From assembly GCA_030671095.1 (NCBI GenBank), contig DAOVAK010000105.1:1-7841 (forward strand): 7,841 bases of DNA. Direction: 5' to 3'. Position 1 is the first letter of the stretch; each line of letters opens with the position of its first letter. Shown piece after piece: positions 1 through 5,372 of this stretch. The notes beneath the pieces are model-generated. The model saw only the letters and a list, made by a program, of their open reading frames with translations. It was not told where the DNA came from and did not search any database. This DNA comes from Deltaproteobacteria bacterium (GTDB lineage: Bacteria; Desulfobacterota; DSM-4660; Desulfatiglandales; HGW-15). Position numbers and translations under genes: made by a program.

Positions 1-15
1 CATCTCCGGAGCCTG

Positions 16-99
16 TGCGCCTCAGGCGCATTGTCAAGGGTTCGCGGTAGCTTACTACAGCTTGACTTCGGCTGAGCTCAGTCGAAGCCCACCCTTGAC
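16..99. repeat. nested inverted repeats left of the phosphatase gene
   Basis: Three dyads are visible. A hairpin TGCGCC-TCA-GGCGCA lies at 16-30. A 9-bp inverted pair GTCAAGGGT (33-41) and ACCCTTGAC (91-99) encloses a near-perfect palindrome at 66-87, with arms CTTCG and CGAAG around the self-complementary core CTGAGCTCAG and one G/T mismatch. The palindrome core recurs at 7413-7434, so this looks like a dispersed REP-like element rather than a gene-specific site. No T-run follows on either strand, so it is not a classical intrinsic terminator, although it lies downstream of the minus-strand phosphatase gene. I see no gene in bases 1-150. Confidence 0.6.
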
Positions 100-150
100 G
101 CCGTGGATCTGCAGCATCCTCGACTTTTGCAACGTTAGGGTGTACATCCC

Positions 151-1017
151 CTATTCCATGGTCTTTAGTTTTTCATATTCACGCTTGAGCTTCTCGGTGT
201 GTGGGAGTCTGTACTCGTACTCGTAAAGCGCTCCTTCCCATGATCCGTAAATAGGATTGGGAAGCATTATCCATCTCTCCCCCCAGTAGGACTTGTACTG
301 ATTTGCCAAGCGCGTGCGATCTCTCAGGGTGACGCCTCTTCCCCTAACACCTGACACAAAATCGTTGAAATCATCACCAAGCAAAAGAAGGATCCTATAG
401 TCGTTTGCCACATGCCTCCGCCGAGAGGATTTATCGGAACCCCATCCTTTTTCTTTTCTCATAAGGAGCGTATCTGGGTCCGTTTTTGTGGGAAACCCCA
501 ATTTCTCAAGATTATTCCGGGTGGCCTGTTCCAGACTCGCCGTTCTGTTGGTCACATAAAAGATCACCACATTCTTACTCTCTGCGTACTTTACGAACTC
601 AAGGGCTCCGGGTACAGGGGGTGCTTTTGCCATAAACACCCATTTCTCCCAAAGGTCTCTGGTAAATGCCCTACCCTCCTTGACCAACTGCCCCTGAAAC
701 GGAGCGTTATCAAGCGCAGTCCTATCCACATCCAGGATCACAGCAGGTGGTAGATGCTGGTAATCTCTCAATTGCTCTGGGGCAGCTGTCCAGTCTTGAT
801 TTCTCATGGCCACGTCGAGCTTCTCTTTGGCCGCTCGATATGCCTGCTCAGCGCAAGCCCGATACTCGGCCGATGTCTGAACCCAAAGGACGGCTCGAAG
901 CCCCTCATGCGTTTGGCGATCTGTTGAACATGATGGAAAAAGCATCGAAAGAAGTAGGAGTCCCAATCCCAGTCTCGTCAACCGCCTTGCTTTGGTGTAT
1001 AGGACCGTTTTTCGCAT
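151..1017 (-). CDS. HAD-superfamily acid phosphatase, lipoprotein e(P4)-like
   Basis: This is a 288-residue predicted phosphomonoesterase anchored to the cell envelope. A basic N-terminus and a hydrophobic stretch (about residues 14-29) lead to Cys30 in the context FPSC, a poor but plausible lipobox, suggesting a lipoprotein. HAD motif I is DVDRT with Asp96 (nucleophile) and Asp98. Motif II is the Thr in FYVTNRT (Thr156). Lys196 may serve motif III, and motif IV is GDDFNDF at 214-220. The order, the LDN after motif I and the length of about 270-290 residues match the class B/C acid phosphatases typified by Haemophilus lipoprotein e(P4), which dephosphorylate nucleotides and other phosphomonoesters. 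The Arg after DVD replaces the Glu common in that family. The ATG is supported by GGAG at 1027-1030, 9 bases upstream. Only 39 bases separate it from the preceding minus-strand gene, so co-transcription is likely. The exact substrate is unknown. Confidence 0.85.
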   Translation of the reverse strand: MRKTVLYTKARRLTRLGLGLLLLSMLFPSCSTDRQTHEGLRAVLWVQTSAEYRACAEQAYRAAKEKLDVAMRNQDWTAAPEQLRDYQHLPPAVILDVDRTALDNAPFQGQLVKEGRAFTRDLWEKWVFMAKAPPVPGALEFVKYAESKNVVIFYVTNRTASLEQATRNNLEKLGFPTKTDPDTLLMRKEKGWGSDKSSRRRHVANDYRILLLLGDDFNDFVSGVRGRGVTLRDRTRLANQYKSYWGERWIMLPNPIYGSWEGALYEYEYRLPHTEKLKREYEKLKTME

Positions 1018-1026
1018 TTATCTTGT

Positions 1027-1030
1027 CTCC
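1027..1030 (-). promoter_or_regulatory. ribosome binding site of the acid phosphatase gene
   Basis: On the minus strand GGAG ends 9 bases before the ATG at 1017. It supports this start for the signal-peptide-bearing protein and shows that the gene is translated independently of the upstream hydrolase. Confidence 0.55.
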
Positions 1031-1056
1031 GTATGTTCTTGTAAGCGACTCACCTG

Positions 1057-1719
1057 CTAAGTCTCGTTGCTGAGAGGACGTGGCCTGTGACGGGCGTCGG
1101 CAAATCTCGGGACCTGCTTCTCAGCAATCGTATTTCTTAATGCGGATACGAATTGGCCGAAAACATCCGTCTTGGCATTCCTGCCCTTGTAAGTCTCCAA
1201 GTCATGGAACATCTGCTTTCTCATTCCCTTTGATATTTCCAATTGAACGCCTGCCCCAGCTCGTCCTCTATTGCAGATGTTCCGTGGACTTCTCCCTCCT
1301 ATCTTGGGGTTGGGACTCACCCTTACAAGAAATCCCGCATGAGAAAGGAGCGTGTGGATCTTCTGTTTCAGTGCCTTGTGAAGACCCCCAACATATACCA
1401 CCTCCTCTTCATCCTCACAACCATGAACAGTGATCACTATCTCCTCTTTGCTCACAAGGCTAGCCAAACGAGGCTCATCAAATTCTTTACTTGTGATATG
1501 TAGATCAGAGTTGTCCGTTGCTTTTATACCTTCAAAACCATAGAAGGTGTGCTCAAGCCCCGCAACTTCTTTGGCTATCTCCATGGTGCCGAGTTCGATG
1601 CCCCCACCATGAGGAGCAACTATAGCTATACCCGAATTTCTTTCTCGAATGTGCACCCGATAGTCTACTCCCTCCTTTTGGTGGCGCTCCAGTTCTTCGT
1701 ATGTTGTGTACTTGCCCAT
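1057..1719 (-). CDS. poly-gamma-glutamate hydrolase-like zinc enzyme
   Basis: With the start used here the protein is 220 residues. It resembles the PghP/YoqZ family first known from Bacillus phages, zinc enzymes with a carboxypeptidase-like fold that cut gamma-glutamyl bonds. His37 and Glu42 in APHGGGIE, spaced as in that family, and His99 in TVHG are the expected zinc ligands. Glu171 in QLEIS fits the catalytic acid, and NICNRG and AGVQLEIS are further family-like segments. An in-frame ATG at 1776 would add 19 residues. I prefer 1719 because MGKYTTYEEL begins the family-like part and an AAGG (1730-1733) lies 10 bases upstream, whereas the AGGA before 1776 is too distant. No signal peptide is visible, so it is probably cytoplasmic. 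It is probably the first gene of an operon with the phosphatase downstream. The substrate need not be polyglutamate, since family members occur in organisms without that polymer. Confidence 0.8.
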   Translation of the reverse strand: MGKYTTYEELERHQKEGVDYRVHIRERNSGIAIVAPHGGGIELGTMEIAKEVAGLEHTFYGFEGIKATDNSDLHITSKEFDEPRLASLVSKEEIVITVHGCEDEEEVVYVGGLHKALKQKIHTLLSHAGFLVRVSPNPKIGGRSPRNICNRGRAGAGVQLEISKGMRKQMFHDLETYKGRNAKTDVFGQFVSALRNTIAEKQVPRFADARHRPRPLSNET

Positions 1720-1804
1720 GTTCTTCAAACCTTGCCTTTGAGATACCGTTAATAAAAATCCCTCGACAGAATGCATATCAAATACTAAGATCCTGTTTCA
1801 AGCT

Positions 1805-1824
1805 ATAAGTTAGCTCCGCTTCGC
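1805..1824 (-). repeat. 20-bp repeat, copy 1, upstream of the PGA hydrolase gene
   Basis: Read on the minus strand this is GCGAAGCGGAGCTAACTTAT, identical to 4741-4760 on the plus strand. Here it lies 28 bases before the ATG at 1776 and 85 bases before the preferred start at 1719, oriented toward the gene. It sits directly beside the palindrome at 1827-1857, so this copy may be the edge of a larger dispersed repeat. Confidence 0.7.
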
Positions 1825-1826
1825 TC

Positions 1827-2023
1827 CCTCCGGGGCGTAGGCCCTACGGGCCGGAGGCCGCACTTGGAATAATGGAGTACTGGAGTAATGGGTTCAAAGG
1901 AATTCTTGACAGATAAGAATCGTCTTTTCCGCTTCTACACCCACCATTCCAATATTCTTCGCGCTCGCTTCACTCCGCTCAGTCCCCGCAAGCGGGTCCC
2001 CAGTTTCCATCATTCCACTTGGG
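1827..2023. repeat. composite palindromic repeat filling the gap between divergent operons
   Basis: The gene-free stretch 1777-2106 is mostly this element. A strong palindrome at 1827-1857 has outer arms CCTCCGG and CCGGAGG and inner arms CGTAGG and CCTACG. Imperfect inverted arms follow at 1861-1883 (containing TTGGAATAATGGAGTACTGG) and 2000-2020 (CCAGTTTCCATCATTCCAC), together with a related CCATTCCAATATTC at 1943-1956 and a CCCGC-AA-GCGGG hairpin at 1985-1996. No open reading frame of substance fits. The pattern resembles non-autonomous, palindromic dispersed repeats (REP or MITE type), which is an inference. The AT-rich part 2041-2090 may hold the promoter of the next operon, but I cannot place -35 and -10 boxes convincingly. 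Confidence 0.55.
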
Positions 2024-2094
2024 TGGGACAAATCAAAGCACATTTAAGAATATTATGATTCAAATAAGTATTAGAAATTCCGAGACGTCATATT

Positions 2095-2100
2095 AGGTGA
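2095..2100 (+). promoter_or_regulatory. ribosome binding site deciding the GTG start at 2107
   Basis: AGGTGA lies 6 bases before a GTG codon. There is no in-frame ATG at the start of this gene, so the site is the main support for the GTG start. Confidence 0.6.
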
Positions 2101-2106
2101 GATCTG

Positions 2107-2406
2107 GTGGAAAAAAAGAGGCTGTTTGAACCCGGAGATATGGTGTCCACCTTTACCGGCCAAGTGGGCATGGTCATCTCAAAAGAGGCCCTGGCCATGG
2201 TAAGGGGCCGCTTCAAAGAGGGGAGGCGGCCAGGTTACTATTTTGCGCAAGGGTGCTGCCAAAATCCGGATTACTTGACCCAGGTCCCAGTCTTCTTTGA
2301 GGATGGGTCCTTTGACGTGATGAGATCCATGAATATCAAGAAGAGAGCAGATCTTCCGCAAGAGAGGAGATCAACAATCCAAGAGATGATGGAAATAGAG
2401 CGTTAG
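2107..2406 (+). CDS. small conserved-looking protein of unknown function
   Basis: I do not recognise this 99-residue protein. It starts at GTG after a well-spaced AGGTGA. It has no signal peptide or membrane segment. The N-terminal half has the composition of a small SH3-like beta-barrel (GDMVSTFTGQVGMVISKE, alternating hydrophobic strands with Gly turns), and a later strand-rich segment VPVFFEDGSFDVM (about 60-72) precedes a charged helical tail (RSTIQEMMEIER). Cys49 and Cys50 are adjacent (QGCCQN). The stop is 30 bases before the HIT gene ATG, so the two are probably one transcript. A nucleic-acid or ligand-binding role would fit an SH3-like fold but is only a guess. Codon choice looks like that of its neighbours, and the strong ribosome site favours a real gene. 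Confidence 0.7.
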   Translation: MEKKRLFEPGDMVSTFTGQVGMVISKEALAMVRGRFKEGRRPGYYFAQGCCQNPDYLTQVPVFFEDGSFDVMRSMNIKKRADLPQERRSTIQEMMEIER

Positions 2407-2422
2407 GGCTAGGGATCAAAGG

Positions 2423-2430
2423 AAAGGAGG
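2423..2430 (+). promoter_or_regulatory. strong Shine-Dalgarno of the HIT gene
   Basis: AAAGGAGG ends 6 bases before the ATG at 2437, close to the ideal anti-16S match. This suggests efficient translation of the second gene of the pair, independent of the first. Confidence 0.75.
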
Positions 2431-2436
2431 AATGAG

Positions 2437-2856
2437 ATGGAGGATTGTATTTTTTGCAAGATCGTAAAGGGAGAGATCCCCTGCTTCAAGGTCTATGAAG
2501 ACGACAGCGTCCTCGCCTTTGAAGATATCAACCCGATTGCCGAAGGGCATACCCTTATTGTCCCCAAGAAGCATGCCGAAAACCTCTGGGAGATCGGCGG
2601 TGAGGATCTCTCAGCCATTCACCTGGCCTCCCAAAAAATCATTCATGCCATAAAAGAGGCCCTCAACCCCACAGGGGTGGCTGTCTTACAGTTAAACGGC
2701 CGTGGGGTCAACCAGGTGGTTATGCACTATCACCTTCATCTAATGCCGCGCACCGGTGATAGCTCTGAGTTGCCTGTAAGCTGCTGGGATTTGAAAGCAG
2801 GTGATATGGAGGCGATCCAGAAAACTGCGGAAAAAATTGCTTCAGCTGTGAAATAA
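2437..2856 (+). CDS. HIT-family nucleotide hydrolase (HinT/Hit-like)
   Basis: This is a 139-residue histidine-triad protein, a full-length member of a family usually 110-145 residues long. The triad is HYHLHL at 97-102, with His99 the expected nucleophile that forms the nucleotidyl-enzyme intermediate. The N-terminus CIFCKIVKGEIP (Cys4, Cys7) and the IVPKKH segment near residues 41-46 are typical, and NGRGVNQVVMH matches the strand leading to the triad. Family members hydrolyse purine nucleoside phosphoramidates and aminoacyl-adenylates, or dinucleoside polyphosphates, in the cytoplasm as dimers. Which substrate applies here cannot be read from the sequence. Cys4 and Cys7 could be part of a zinc site, as in some bacterial HIT proteins, but the partner ligands are not obvious. 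It is the second gene of a two-gene transcript and ends 72 bases before the convergent HNH gene. Confidence 0.93.
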   Translation: MEDCIFCKIVKGEIPCFKVYEDDSVLAFEDINPIAEGHTLIVPKKHAENLWEIGGEDLSAIHLASQKIIHAIKEALNPTGVAVLQLNGRGVNQVVMHYHLHLMPRTGDSSELPVSCWDLKAGDMEAIQKTAEKIASAVK

Positions 2857-2928
2857 AGAGGTGACCACGTTTACGATGTAGGGTGGCCAGTTGTTTTCTT
2901 TACCTCACCGTGATGCGGGCACACGATC

Positions 2929-3453
2929 TTATTCTATAAGCTCCACATTCCAATAGAGGTAATCCCGCCAGGTCTGCGGAATTTCCCTGAAGCCTACAGT
3001 GATCCTGATGGCCGGGACCCATGTGGGACGCTTAGGCTTGCGGATAAGTTTCATGGAAACTTCGGAGGGTTTACGCCCACCTTTTTTCCTATTGCAATCG
3101 ATGCAACAGGTCACGATGTTCTTCCATTCCGTCCTTCCCCCACGGGACTTGGGTATGACATGGTCGTAGGTGAGATCCTCTGTAGAGAATCGATCACCAC
3201 AATATTGACACTTGTAGCGATCTCTTGCATAGATATTTTGCCTTGAAAATTTCACAGGGGTCTTTGGCCTTTTGACTATTCTTAGAAGACGCACCACGGA
3301 CGGCAGCTTAACCGTGAAACTGACTGAGTGAATCTCACGACTATACTCCTCGATCACCTCCACCTTGCCAAGACAAAGCATGGTGATAGCCTTTTTCCAA
3401 TTGATGATTCTCAAAGGCTCATAGGTGATATTTAGAAGCAGTACGTGTTCCAT
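2929..3453 (-). CDS. HNH endonuclease family protein
   Basis: With the ATG at 3453 the protein is 174 residues. The frame stays open to a TTG at 3519, but family members start with a short lead into VLLLNITYEPL, which favours 3453, and GGA lies just upstream. The N-terminal part (1-60) is a small alpha/beta region typical of this family. The HNH core has zinc-binding pairs Cys82/Cys85 (KCQYCG) and Cys117/Cys120, the catalytic Asp97-His98 in TYDHVIPKSRGG, Asn112 (WKNIV) and Asn121 just after the last Cys (CNRKK). The beta-beta-alpha-metal nuclease motif is therefore intact. Stand-alone HNH proteins of this type are widespread in bacterial chromosomes, and their cellular role is mostly unknown. 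No restriction, phage terminase or toxin partner is adjacent. It is convergent with the HIT gene and divergent from the alpha/beta hydrolase. Confidence 0.9.
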   Translation of the reverse strand: MEHVLLLNITYEPLRIINWKKAITMLCLGKVEVIEEYSREIHSVSFTVKLPSVVRLLRIVKRPKTPVKFSRQNIYARDRYKCQYCGDRFSTEDLTYDHVIPKSRGGRTEWKNIVTCCIDCNRKKGGRKPSEVSMKLIRKPKRPTWVPAIRITVGFREIPQTWRDYLYWNVELIE

Positions 3454-3578
3454 AATTCCAAGGCTTGGATGATAAACGCTAAAAGAAAGAATAGGCTTTG
3501 CAAAATTTGCATTAAACAATCTTTTTTAGACCAAAATTAACCAAAAGACAAGAAAAAAATAGAACAAATGATATAGGT

Positions 3579-3701
3579 ATCCCAATTAAACAACAGAAAA
3601 ATCTCGCCGTCCAAATCTGGCTGCGAAATAACCAGAATGTCTGGAATCAAGGCGTAAGTACCTGACAAAAAAAGATAATCCGGTTCATCGATAATTGGGA
3701 T
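3579..3701. repeat. spaced inverted repeat in the divergent intergenic region
   Basis: ATCCCAATTA (3579-3588) and TAATTGGGAT (3692-3701) are perfect 10-bp inverted arms 103 bases apart. Between them are CGCC/GGCG (3605-3608/3651-3654) and TCTGG/CCAGA (3616-3620/3632-3636), so the interval can fold as a nested structure. The surrounding gap 3454-3728 is AT-rich and must hold the divergent promoters of the HNH and hydrolase genes. Whether the arms are operators, an RNA leader or chance is not resolvable here. Confidence 0.4.
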
Positions 3702-3728
3702 CAAAGTATTAGAGGACAAGAAAGCCTT

Positions 3729-4571
3729 ATGTGGATCTACATCATCGTTGCATGCCTCATATACCTGCTGCTGACCCTCCTTTTCACCTACCTGATACAT
3801 CAGCTACCAAGGCAACCTGTCCAGGACGCCCCAGATTGGGGCGAAGTGACTGATACCCGTATCCCTACCGGTGATGGGGGGTCATTAGAGGTCTGGCGGG
3901 TTGAACCTGACGGCCGTTCAAGAGGTGTGGTTGTTTTGGCTCATGGGTGGAGTAGGAATCGGGACAGGATGGTTGGCAGGGCCAGGCTTTTTGGGAAGCT
4001 GGGATTCACCACGGTCATGCATAGCGCCCGGGATCATGGGAGTTCAAGCCCCAACCGCTTCATGAATGCCCTTCGGTTTGCAGAGGACATCGAGACCGTA
4101 TTAAGTTGGGTGAATGGACCCGTTCTGCTTTATGGACACTCGGCTGGTGCTGCAGCCGCCGTTATCGCAGCCAGACGGAATTCTGACGGAATAAAGCTTC
4201 TTTTCTTGGAAGGTTGTTACGCGAGAACCAGAGAGGCCCTTCTGAGCCTCTATCGTAACTACAATCTTATTTTCGGGACCTTCTTTGCCCCCATGGTCGT
4301 CCTCTGGATGGACATCTTTTACAAGAGGGGCCTGGATTCAATCAGCCCCGTCAAACTGGCTCCAGATATCGACGTGCCTGTACTGCTTATCCACGGCTCA
4401 AGGGACCAGAACTTTCCCCTCCATCATGTATGGAGACTGATGGATAGTTTTCCCGCTGGCCGCGCCGAACTATTCGTTGCCACAGATTCAGACCACAGTA
4501 GTTCCAGCCTTACACCTGAATATCGCGTGGCCATTAAATCTTTCGTGGCCCGCCACCTCCCACAATCCTGA
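3729..4571 (+). CDS. membrane-anchored alpha/beta hydrolase
   Basis: This is a 280-residue serine hydrolase. Residues 2-25 form one strongly hydrophobic segment, predicted as an N-terminal membrane anchor or uncleaved signal, with the catalytic domain after it. The oxyanion-loop HGW is at 72-74. The nucleophile elbow GHSAG has Ser138. The acid is Asp226 in HGSRDQNFP, and the base is His256 in DSDHSSS, so the triad is complete in the standard order. The cap-like region (about 160-205) is rich in aromatic and hydrophobic residues (FFAPMVVLWMDIFY), which suggests a lipophilic substrate or membrane contact. The family (hydrolase 4 / monoglyceride-lipase-like) covers esterases and lipases, and no specific substrate can be given. 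The ATG follows AGAGGA at 3711-3716, 12 bases upstream. It appears monocistronic, with a possible hairpin just downstream. Confidence 0.88.
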   Translation: MWIYIIVACLIYLLLTLLFTYLIHQLPRQPVQDAPDWGEVTDTRIPTGDGGSLEVWRVEPDGRSRGVVVLAHGWSRNRDRMVGRARLFGKLGFTTVMHSARDHGSSSPNRFMNALRFAEDIETVLSWVNGPVLLYGHSAGAAAAVIAARRNSDGIKLLFLEGCYARTREALLSLYRNYNLIFGTFFAPMVVLWMDIFYKRGLDSISPVKLAPDIDVPVLLIHGSRDQNFPLHHVWRLMDSFPAGRAELFVATDSDHSSSSLTPEYRVAIKSFVARHLPQS

Positions 4572-4578
4572 GTTCCGA

Positions 4579-4606
4579 AGGGCCTGTCCTTGAAAAACCA
4601 GGCCTT
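4579..4606 (+). terminator. possible weak terminator hairpin after the alpha/beta hydrolase
   Basis: GGCCTG (4581-4586) pairs with CAGGCC (4599-4604), extended by a G-U and an A-U pair, with a 12-base loop. Only a broken T-rich stretch follows, so termination efficiency is doubtful. Confidence 0.3.
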
Positions 4607-4656
4607 GATTCTTAATGTTAAACAAGTCATTTTTTGTGCAAATTATCCAAGCACAT

Positions 4657-4663
4657 GAGGAGG
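4657..4663 (+). promoter_or_regulatory. strong Shine-Dalgarno of the truncated gene
   Basis: GAGGAGG precedes the ATG at 4671 by 7 bases. It shows that the short frame was, or still is, a genuine translation start. Confidence 0.6.
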
Positions 4664-4670
4664 ATAAAAA

Positions 4671-4736
4671 ATGGATCTTCGTGAGTATTTTGAAAATGTA
4701 ATTGGAGCCGGGGAGGAAACGGCTGAAGGGGAATAG
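4671..4736 (+). pseudogene. 21-codon stub, apparent 5' remnant of a PPOX-like gene
   Basis: The reading frame starts MDLREYFENVIGAG and stops after 21 residues. It has one of the best ribosome sites in the window (GAGGAGG at 4657-4663, 7 bases from the ATG). From memory, the opening residues match the start of small pyridoxamine-5'-phosphate-oxidase-like flavin proteins (MDL-EYFEN--G-G), which are about 130-160 residues long; I could not verify this by search. The remainder of such a domain is absent, and the frame runs into TAG 5 bases before the 20-bp repeat at 4741. This looks like a gene broken by deletion or by repeat insertion. An alternative is a short leader peptide whose translation feeds the metallopeptidase gene 29 bases downstream, which lacks a good ribosome site of its own. 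Confidence 0.4.
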
Positions 4737-4740
4737 CGGG

Positions 4741-4760
4741 GCGAAGCGGAGCTAACTTAT
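4741..4760 (+). repeat. 20-bp repeat, copy 2, just upstream of the metallopeptidase ATG
   Basis: GCGAAGCGGAGCTAACTTAT, identical to the minus-strand sequence at 1805-1824. It ends 5 bases before the ATG at 4766 and contains the only candidate ribosome site for that gene (GGAG, 4748-4751, 14 bases upstream). Unlike copy 1 it has no adjacent large palindrome. Confidence 0.7.
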
Positions 4761-4765
4761 CGGCC

Positions 4766-5296
4766 ATGAAGAATGCTCAGAGAGTAAGAGAGGCCCTCCT
4801 CGGGTATCTCTCAGAAAAAGGAATCCAGTTTTCGCAAGTCTCCAGGGATGAGCTAGAAGGAAAGGCTGTCGTGGAATTCCCTTTTGACTTGGGCGTTCCA
4901 CCTTCTATCCTGTGGGGTTCATTCAAGGATAAGACAAGGGAAATTATCTCGGTGGCCCATGAGGCGGGACACGTGATGGTATACAAGGAAATGAACAGGG
5001 ATGAGGCCAGAACCTATCTTTGCACCATGTTTGCTTCCCATGGCATCGGACTGGAGAAGATTTCCCCTGCCGGACAGGAATTTATACTCGACGTTGAGGC
5101 AAATGCCTCCGCAACTGGAATCCGTATTCTGAAGGAAACGGGCGTTGACAAGGAAGATCTCAAGATCGTGAAGGAACTGATGTCAAATTGGTATGCCAGC
5201 TACGAAAAGTTGTGCCAGAAAGAGGTGGCAAGAAAGGTGAGGAAAAAGATCATCGAGAATGAAAACACGGCCTTCCTCGTTTCCGATCAAGGCTAG
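4766..5296 (+). CDS. short HEAGH putative zinc metallopeptidase
   Basis: This is a 176-residue protein with the zinc motif HEAGH at 65-69 (His65, Glu66, His69). A downstream helix contains Glu111-Ala-Asn (VEANASATGIRIL), a suitable third ligand in the arrangement of gluzincins such as the ImmA/IrrE group (HExxH followed by E-x-N/A-FA). The N-terminal 60 residues carry a segment with strand-like character (KAVVEFPFDLGVPPSILWG). The C-terminal third is a charged helix with WYASYEKLCQKE. No signal peptide, membrane segment or helix-turn-helix is visible, so it is probably cytoplasmic and lacks the DNA-binding domain of IrrE or the usual repressor partner of ImmA. The assignment to the family is by motif only. 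The start is forced by an in-frame stop at 4724 and the absence of other start codons, yet the ribosome site is weak and lies in the 20-bp repeat. Substrate unknown. Confidence 0.75.
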   Translation: MKNAQRVREALLGYLSEKGIQFSQVSRDELEGKAVVEFPFDLGVPPSILWGSFKDKTREIISVAHEAGHVMVYKEMNRDEARTYLCTMFASHGIGLEKISPAGQEFILDVEANASATGIRILKETGVDKEDLKIVKELMSNWYASYEKLCQKEVARKVRKKIIENENTAFLVSDQG

Positions 5297-5310
5297 CAAT
5301 TGACAGAGCC

Positions 5311-5360
5311 AATTACCACCCCTTGAAGGGGTGCGTTGATTACCCACCCTGAAAGGGTCT
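5311..5360. repeat. tandem pair of related hairpins after the metallopeptidase gene
   Basis: CACCCCT-TGA-AGGGGTG (5317-5333) and ACCCT-GAA-AGGGT (5346-5358) are each preceded by ATTACC, so they form a diverged direct repeat of about 25 bases. The first is GC-rich and 15-20 bases past the stop codon. It could cap or stabilise the transcript, but no T-run follows, so termination is uncertain. Confidence 0.5.
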
Positions 5361-5372
5361 CTGTTTATCTCT

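Noticed and set aside
412..1073. Plus-strand frames opposite the acid phosphatase gene
   Set aside because: They are antisense to a gene with intact HAD motifs and have no family signatures of their own.
1080..1752. Plus-strand frames opposite the PGA hydrolase gene
   Set aside because: The minus-strand frame carries the zinc ligands with correct spacing; the opposite frames are low in protein-like features.
1906..1911. A perfect TTGACA as a -35 box for the 2107 operon
   Set aside because: No acceptable -10 lies 16-18 bases downstream, and it is inside the repeat, about 200 bases from the start codon.
2857..2928. A bidirectional terminator between the HIT and HNH genes
   Set aside because: Only a loose pairing of GAGGTGA with TTACCTC over a long loop is visible, with no T-run placed to make it an intrinsic terminator.
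2929..3519. A homing endonuclease or restriction locus
   Set aside because: The HNH protein is intact, but there is no intron or intein boundary, no methyltransferase and no interrupted host gene, so it is treated as an ordinary stand-alone family member.
3537..3800. An 87-codon minus-strand frame across the divergent gap
   Set aside because: It starts antisense to the membrane segment of the alpha/beta hydrolase, lacks a ribosome site and matches no family I know; the region is better explained as regulatory.
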